This document shows, piece after piece, positions 57,415 through 64,000 of a stretch of 64,000 bases of DNA. The notes beneath the pieces were generated by a model. That model was given only the letters and a program-made list of their open reading frames with translations, was not told the origin of the DNA and did not search any database. Origin of the DNA: Globodera rostochiensis. Its lineage: Eukaryota > Nematoda > Chromadorea > Rhabditida > Heteroderidae. Made by a program: the position numbers and the translations under genes. Where the stretch lies: assembly GCA_018350325.1 (NCBI GenBank), contig JAEVLN010000007.1:334740-398739 (forward strand), in the 5' to 3' direction. The first letter of the stretch is position 1, and each line of letters opens with the position of its first letter.

Positions 57415-58990
57415 CAGCTGGCTTTCCGGAACAGCTAAGTCTGGTGCATTCTGGATTTCCAGAACAGCAATTAACAAATTCTGGTGCATGCTGATTTTCC
57501 GGAAACCTAATTCTGGTCTATCTGACTTTCCGGAAAGCCTAATTCTGGTCCAGCTGGCTTTTCGGAATAGCAAATTCTGGTGCATTCTGGATTTCCAGAA
57601 CAGCAATTAACAAATTCTGGTGCATGCTGATTTTCCGGAAACCTAATTCTGGTCTATCTGACTTTCCGGAAAGCCTAATTCTGGTCCAGCTGGCTTTTCG
57701 GAATAGCAAATTCTGGTGCATTCTGGATTTCCAGAACAGCAATTAACAAATTCTGGTGCATGCTGATTTTCCGGAAACCTAATTCTGGTCTATCTGACTT
57801 TCCGGAAAGCCTAATTCTGGTCCAGCTGGCTTTTCGGAATAGCAAATTCTGGTGCATTCTGGATTTCCAGAACAGCAATTAACAAATTCTGGTGCATGCT
57901 GATTTTCCGGAAACCTAATTCTGGTCTATCTGACTTTCCGGAAAGCCTAATTCTGGTCCAGCTGGCTTTTCGGAATAGCAAATTCTGGTGCATTCTGGAT
58001 TTCCAGAACAGCAATTAACAAATTCTGGTGCATGCTGATTTTCCGGAAACCTAATTCTGGTCTATCTGACTTTCCGGAAAGCCTAATTCTGGTCCAGCTG
58101 GCTTTTCGGAATAGCAAATTCTGGTGCATTCTGGATTTCCAGAACAGCAATTAACAAATGCTGGTGCATGCTGATTTTCCGGAAACCTAATTCTGGTCTA
58201 TACTGATTTTCCGGAAAGCCTACTTGATCTAGCTGGCTTTCCGGAACAGCAAGCAGAACAACAATTAACAAATTCTTCCAGAAACCTGCTTCTGGTCTAT
58301 AATGATATTCAGGAAAGCCAAATTCTGGTGCGTTCTGGATTTGGCAGAACATCAAATAACAAATTCTGGTTCTTATTCCTCCCGAAAGCTTAATTCTGGT
58401 CCAGCTGGCTTTCCGGAACAGCAAATTCTTGTGCATTCTGGATTTCCAGAACAAACAATTAAAGAAATGCTGGTGCATGCCGATTTTTCCGGAAACCTAA
58501 TTCTGGTTTATACTGACTTTGCGGAAAGCCAAATTCTGGTGCATCCTGGATTTCCAAAACATGAAATAACAAATTCTGGTTCATACTGTCTTTGCGGAAA
58601 ACCTAATAGGTCTCTACTGGTTTCCCGAACACCAAAATCTGGCATACCTGACTTTCCGGAACACCCAAATTCTGGTGCATGCTGGTTATCAGCAAACCTA
58701 ATTCTGGTCTCTACTGACTTTCCGGAACACCATTCTGGAGCAAGTTCTTGTGCATTCTGGATTTCCAAAACAAACAATTAACAAATGCTGGAGCATGCTG
58801 ATTTTCCGGAAACCTAATTCTGGTCTCTACTGACTTTCCGGAACACCATTCTGGATTTACATAAGACCAAATAACGAATTCTGGACCATCTGGCGTTCCG
58901 GAAGATCAAATGACAAATTCGGGCCCATTCCGATTTTCCGGAACACCAAATTCTGGTACAGATGGCTTTCCGGAAAGGCAAATTGTGCCC
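57415..58990. repeat. Higher-order tandem array, 136-bp unit built of about 34-bp subunits
   Basis: Five near-identical 136-bp units run from about 57470 to 58160, each made of four subunits around AATTCTGGTSCAKSCTGRYTTTCCGGAA. From 58160 to 58990 the array decays to single diverged subunits. Long minus-strand frames repeat every 136 bp and are not genes. Confidence 0.95.
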
Positions 58991-60317
58991 CGCCCGGCTT
59001 TACAAAGAACAAATAAAGCAAAAAAAAGTTATGGACAAAAAAGAAATTTGACCCTTCGACCCAGCAATTTTGGTCAATTTTTCCTGACCAGGATTTTGCT
59101 CTGATCAAACATTTGTCCCAAACACTTTGCCATGATTTCCTACCAGCAAGCGCTAAGCGATTGGATCAAATGGAAAAAATTCGTAACAGTAAGACTGCAC
59201 TTTGCACCCGCAACTCGGCTCCTGGGCCTCAGACGTCCACCGTACTGAGTCTATAGTTTTCCTGAATGCGTGACAAAAAGTTGCTTCAGTGACACAACTT
59301 TCGGTACGCCTACGGCGCCCCAAAAACTCAAATCCTTTTTTGAGACGAGCTCCAAGTTTATCATGAACCCCAAAAGGGTCCCCCCTTTAGCTTTAGGTTA
59401 AAAGCATTGAATCTCTTATAACTCGGTTCATGGTAAAGGAAATAAACTAAAGTACTTTCTGATAGAGCAAAAAATTAGCTATTTATTTAATTAGCGACGT
59501 TTTGATTCTAATTTAAACATTAAGCTTATTTTTCTGCATTTTATGACACCAAACTCATTCGAAATGCTCTTTTTAAGAAAAGTTATGAATTTTTCAAATA
59601 TTAACCCAATTTTGCCGAAAATGGAAATTCCAAAAGAATAATGATCAAATTTTAAAAAATAGGGAAATAAAAATTTTTTAGAAATGTTGCCCCAGCAATG
59701 ATGCTCACAAAAAGTCGAAAAAAATCATTTACTTTTTCATGACTAGGGAGTATAATTATATGCACATGCATATTTTTTTCCTGAACTGGGAAGGGTCTGA
59801 AACGCACGAAAAACATGTTTTCAACTTGGTTTGAAGCTTCTAGAACGCATTTCCATGTGCATATTTTGCATATTTTTGCATATTTCGCGATTTATGTGCA
59901 TATTTGCATATTTGTGCATATTTCGCTATTTATGTGCATTTTTTTTCATTTTATGTGCATATTTTGGCATTTTGCAAAAAAATTAGTGATCTTGGCAAGA
60001 AAAATTGATTTAATTTCATTTTTCTTAAGATTTTTTGAAAAAAGCGCAAAATAATCAAAAGTTCGAAAAAGTCGTCAAAAACGCCAAAATAGTTACAAAA
60101 GTTCAAAAAACTAGCCAAAATCTATTATACTATTTGGGTGTTGTACGTAATTTATCGAGAACTTTGAATTATTTATTCGACGCGATTGTTTTTGTTAAAA
60201 TTGAAAGAGACAAATTGAGTAAACATACATACATAGATAGCATAAAGCGAATTAAAAGAAATGAGAGCAATGAATGAAATGGTTGGTTGATTATGAAAGT
60301 CATACAACTGTTATTTC
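58991..60317. other. Non-coding interval
   Basis: 59740-60000 carries 'gcatatttcgcgatttatgtgcatatttgcat' phrases of a dispersed element also at 6536-6620. No gene seen. Confidence 0.4.
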
Positions 60318-60349
60318 TTGCAAAAACATGCAATATTGATTTTGTTACA

Positions 60350-60635
60350 AACAATTTTATTTATTTCGTATCTATTGTTATCTTTTTCTTTTAATTCAAT
60401 ACATTTAATTTTTTATATTTATTTTCAGATTAAATTATGCCCGTTTTATTTTAGATCGCAATTTTCTGCGGCAGTTTATTTATCGACAATTTTCTGCGGC
60501 GATTTCTATGATGTATTTTCCATCAAACAAATTTATTTATTTCATATCTATTGTTATCAATTTTTCTTTTTAATATTTATTTTATATTTATGTATTTTCA
60601 AATTAAATTATGTCCGTTTTATTTTAGATATCAAA
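60350..60635. repeat. Tandem duplication upstream of the Helitron ORF
   Basis: Two copies of TTTATTTATTTCRTATCTATTG through TTATGYCCGTTTTATTTTAGAT lie at about 60353-60455 and 60525-60630, just before the start codon. Confidence 0.6.
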
Positions 60636-63202
60636 ATGGTACGCAAAAAGCAGGAATTCCAAATTGATGGCAGTGCTGATAAAAAGGGTTCAAAGCTCCC
60701 TGAAAAAGCGGTTGAAAAACAGTTAAAGGGTTCAAAGCTCCCTGAAAAAGCGGTTGAAAAACAGTTAAAGGGTTCAAAGCTCCCTGAAAAAGCGGTTGAA
60801 AAACAGTCAAAGAAACGTTCAAATAACGGATTGAAAGATTTTATTATAAATTTGGATGAGTCAGATGAAGAAATCAATGATTTAACTGATTTATTTAATG
60901 AGCAATCATCGAGTCAGTCTGTTGTTAGAGAAAGACAAAGGAAAAACATGGAAAATTGGCTTAAAAGAAAAAGAGAATTACCCGAAGCTGAACTTGGTAC
61001 TTTTAAAGAAAGTGTAAGAAAAAATGTTGAAAATTGGCGTAAAAGAAAAACAGATAACGAATTACAAGTATATAGACAAAACGAACGGAAAAGAGTGGAA
61101 ATGTTTCGTCAGAATAACAAAAAAAAAAATTAAATATTTTGGAAGGATTTTTGTTTTTGAAAGCTGCTAATTATGATGTCACAGATGTTGAATGTTATAA
61201 ACTTGGTAAATTTAATATTAAATGCAATCATTGTCCGGCAATTCATTTTCCAGAAGAACAAAGTAAAACTCATGGCGAAAATGAATTTTTGGAATGTTGC
61301 AATTATGGAAAATTTAATGTGTTGGAGGAAAATATACAGGAATATCCAGTAGAATTGAGAGTATTATTCCAGCCGGAAATTGATAGGGACAATTACACAA
61401 AAATACGAGAATTGCATCAAACTTTTAAAAAACAATTACGAATTTTAAATTCTTCTTTTTCATGTGCTTCTTTGGGTTGTATGCGTTTTAAATTTCCTGA
61501 TAAAAAAATACCTATTTTTAAAATACAAGGTGGTGTTTATCATTCGTATAACACAACTGCTCAGACAAATGATTCTGAGCTTCCGACAAATGGTCAATTA
61601 TATTTTATTGATACTGATCAAGCTATCAATTTTCGAATAAATGCATTAGAAAATCAAGTTACAGGGGATCCAAATGATAATACAATTGCACTAATAGCAT
61701 ATATTGAATCTTATTTACGTGAACATTATATTTATTCTCAATCATATGAAATGATGAAAAATGTTTACGAAAAAGCAGTTGAACACGCCAAAGAGATAGG
61801 CAGTGATATTCCTGATATAACAATGCTATTTGATATAAGAGAAGGTACTGATTTACGGAGGTATAATATACCAAGGTCAAACGAAATTTGTGCTATTATT
61901 TGGCGTGACGCAAATGAAGATATACCTGCAGCTAATGTTGTTGTACATTCAAAAACAGATAAAAAGCTTAAAACTATTTATCCATTAAGTTCAATGGTGG
62001 AACCAATGTGTTATCCAATATTTTACCCAGATAGTTATCGTGGTTGGCATTATGAATTGAAAAGTTTAACTGATAAAAAAATATCCTTATGTGATTTTAC
62101 AAAATATAAATTGTTTTTTCGTAATGAAGGAAAATTTTTACCACATCATTATAGTAGCAAATTATTTCAGCAATGGTGTGTTGATCAAGCTGCCAGAATT
62201 GAATGGGACAGATTAAATTACATTAAACTGCACCAAAAAGAAATTTGCAAAGAAATGTATAGCAATATTGATAATTTTTTAAAAGCGAAAGCAAATGAAG
62301 AAGGGGCTTATGTTAAAAAACAAATTATTTTACCTTCAAGTTTTAATGGTGGTCCTAGAAATTTACATGAGAGTTTCATGGATGCTATGACAATTGTAAA
62401 TGAAGTTGGACGTCCTGATTTATTTATAACTTTTACATGTAACCCTAAAGACGAAGACATACTTAAATGTTTATTACCAGGACAACAAACACATGATAGA
62501 CCAGACATTGTTGCCAGAGTGTTTCGTTTAAAAATTGTTCAATTTTTAAAAGAAATAATTGACGAAAAAATTTTTGGTGAAGTTGCCGGTTTTTGCTACA
62601 CAATCGAATTTCAAAAAAGAGGTCTGCCCCATCTCCACATGCTGTTAACATTAAATCCATTTTTCAAAATGAAAAATACTGATGATATAGACAAAGTGAT
62701 TTCTGCTGAAATACCAGATGAAACTGAAGATAAAGAATTGTATGATTTGGTTTCTTCCTTTATGATACATGGACCTTGCGGATTAGATTTTTCTGATGCA
62801 ATGTGTTGGTGTAGTAAAAAAAATAAATGTGGTAAAAAATTCCCGAAACAATTTCGTGAAAAAACGGAGGTAAATGAAAACGGATATCCATTTTATAAAC
62901 GACCAAATAATGGTAGAAATGTTATTAAAAAATATTGGAAAAGCGGTAAAACAAAAGTAATGACAAATCAAGATGTGGTGCCATACAATCGATATTTGCT
63001 TAAGCGTTTTAAGTCTCATATAAATGTGGAGAAAGTGGCTGATATCAAAGCAGTAAAATATATTTACAAATACATATTTAAAGGGTATGATGCGGCTACC
63101 TTACGTTGTGTTACAAATGAAAATGGTCAAATAAAAGAATGTCCTCCAGTGTGTTTGTCCCGTTTTGAATGGAATTTTTTTCGACACGAAAACATTTTTT
63201 GA
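60636..63202 (+). mobile_element. Helitron Rep region, 3'-truncated and frameshifted
   Basis: ATG 60636 opens MVRKKQEFQIDGSADKKGSK with a 14-residue unit (KGSKLPEKAVEKQL) repeated three times, then acidic and basic helices (RKNVENWRKRKTDNELQVYR). At the A11 run (61119-61129) the frame shifts; the next frame continues to 63202. It includes the Cys cluster CNHCPAIHFPEE...ECC, motif DLFITFTCNP, the HUH motif in FQKRGLPHLHMLLTL, and the Y2 motif VKYIYKYIFKGYD. This is the Helitron_like_N plus Rep nuclease arrangement for rolling-circle transposition. It ends LSRFEWNFFRHENIF, where intact elements go on to a Pif1-type helicase, which is absent. The product cannot be a complete Rep-Hel protein. Confidence 0.9.
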
Positions 63203-63345
63203 TGGATGTGAAAAGTAAGAGAACAAAAAAACGAAGAGAGAAGAAAGAGAGCGAGGGAACGATCCCGCTTTCCCATTTGTGACAGGATTTTTTTCAAAAA
63301 AAAAGGATTTATCTACTCACTTAAAAATAATTATTTCTTAAAAGC
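63203..63345. other. Breakpoint between Helitron relic and satellite
   Basis: A purine-rich stretch (63225-63260) follows the Helitron stop; no CTRR end or 3' hairpin of a Helitron is evident. Confidence 0.4.
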
Positions 63346-64000
63346 GAGTCTGTCAGTGTAAGTCAAGAGTTAAGGCAAGTGTCAAGGAAAGTCAAGAGTC
63401 AAATCAAGTCGAAATTCAAAATAAGTCGAGATTTAAGAGTCAAGTCAAGAGTAAGCCGAGGCAAGTAAAAGTCGGGGCAGTATCAAGGCAAGTCAAGAGT
63501 TAAATCAAGAGTCAGGGCAGCGTCAAAGCAAGCCAAGAGTCAGCGCAGCGTCAAGGCAAGTCAAGAGTCAAATCAAGTCGAGATTCAAATCAAGAGTAAG
63601 CCAATGCAAGTAAGAGTCAAGCCAGTGTCAAGAAGTCAAGAGTCAAAGCAAGTCAAAGTTTAAGAGTCAAGTCAAGAGTCAAGGCAGGGCAAGACAAGTC
63701 AAGAATCTAAGCAAGTCGAGATTCAACGTATGTCACAAATCAATGCAAGTCGAGATTCAACGCAAGTAAAAAGGCAGGGCAAGTCAAGAGTCAAATCAAG
63801 GCATGAGTCAGGGCAAAAATCAAGAGTCAAGAGACAAGACAGGTCAAGAAGCAATGCAGTAAGTCAACGCAAGTCAAAAGTCAACGCAAGTCGAGATTCA
63901 ATGCAAGCTAAGAGTGCAAGTCAAAAGTGAAAACAAGAGAAAGAGTTAAAGCATAGTCGAGTTGAGAATCAATGCAAGGCAAGGCAAAGCAAATCAAGTC
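63346..64000. repeat. Degenerate satellite GTCAAGAGTCAA / GTCGAGATTCAA
   Basis: Irregular 10-14-bp words (AAGTCAAGAGTCAA, AAGTCGAGATTCAA, GGCAAG) fill the sequence and run off the window edge. Confidence 0.85.

Noticed and set aside
57343..58777. Series of identical 67-residue minus-strand frames
   Set aside because: They recur every 136 bp exactly with the satellite unit; no start context, domain or splice logic.

Overview
The window looks like nuclear DNA of a nematode. It is AT-rich. Coding blocks are split by many short introns that end in TTTTAG or TTTCAG. Repeats contain the nematode telomere hexamer TTAGGC, there is a tRNA-Val(CAC), and several coding blocks resemble families expanded in nematodes. 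A parasitic (perhaps plant-parasitic tylenchid) lineage is an inference only, drawn from the small secreted families. All gene models were assembled by eye from open frames and splice signals, so some junctions are unresolved.

Layout. 0-5 kb (+): the 3' part of a long secreted protein built from galectin-like units (copy A). 5-10 kb: a degraded Fic-domain gene (-), a proline-rich exon (+), a P4-ATPase relic (+) and repeats. 11-15.5 kb: a small coiled-coil ORF (-), then a 2.5 kb hAT-like element whose ends flank a secreted collagen-like/coiled-coil gene (-), then tRNA-Val. 15.6-19 kb: a tandem duplication, each unit carrying a tiny secreted-peptide gene (-). 19.5-23.7 kb (+): galectin-like copy C running phase-compatibly into a GT11 fucosyltransferase. 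24-33 kb: repeats, MITEs and more peptide-family copies (+). 33.8-36.3 kb (-): a GT10 alpha-1,3-fucosyltransferase with a foldback MITE in its last intron. 38 kb: a minisatellite. 39.3-40.6 kb (-): a decayed DUF1647-like glycosyltransferase. 41.65-44.13 kb: a near-perfect inverted duplication holding two head-to-head copies of a secreted cysteine-containing protein gene. 45.7-56.3 kb (-): galectin-like copy D, nearly full length and inverted relative to A, with one intron swollen by about 34 copies of a 51-bp unit. 57-59 kb: a 136-bp higher-order tandem array. 60.6-63.2 kb (+): the Rep half of a Helitron. 63.3-64 kb: a degenerate satellite.

How the genes may work together: three glycan-modifying families (GT11, GT10, DUF1647-like) and three galectin-like copies lie within 60 kb. 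The region may be a surface or secretion glycan reader/writer neighbourhood, but co-location alone does not prove a shared pathway. The most unusual items are the lectin-to-fucosyltransferase junction, the collagen-like gene between hAT ends, the multicopy secreted-peptide family with its conserved upstream block, and the minisatellite whose single ancestral unit survives in the paralogous intron.
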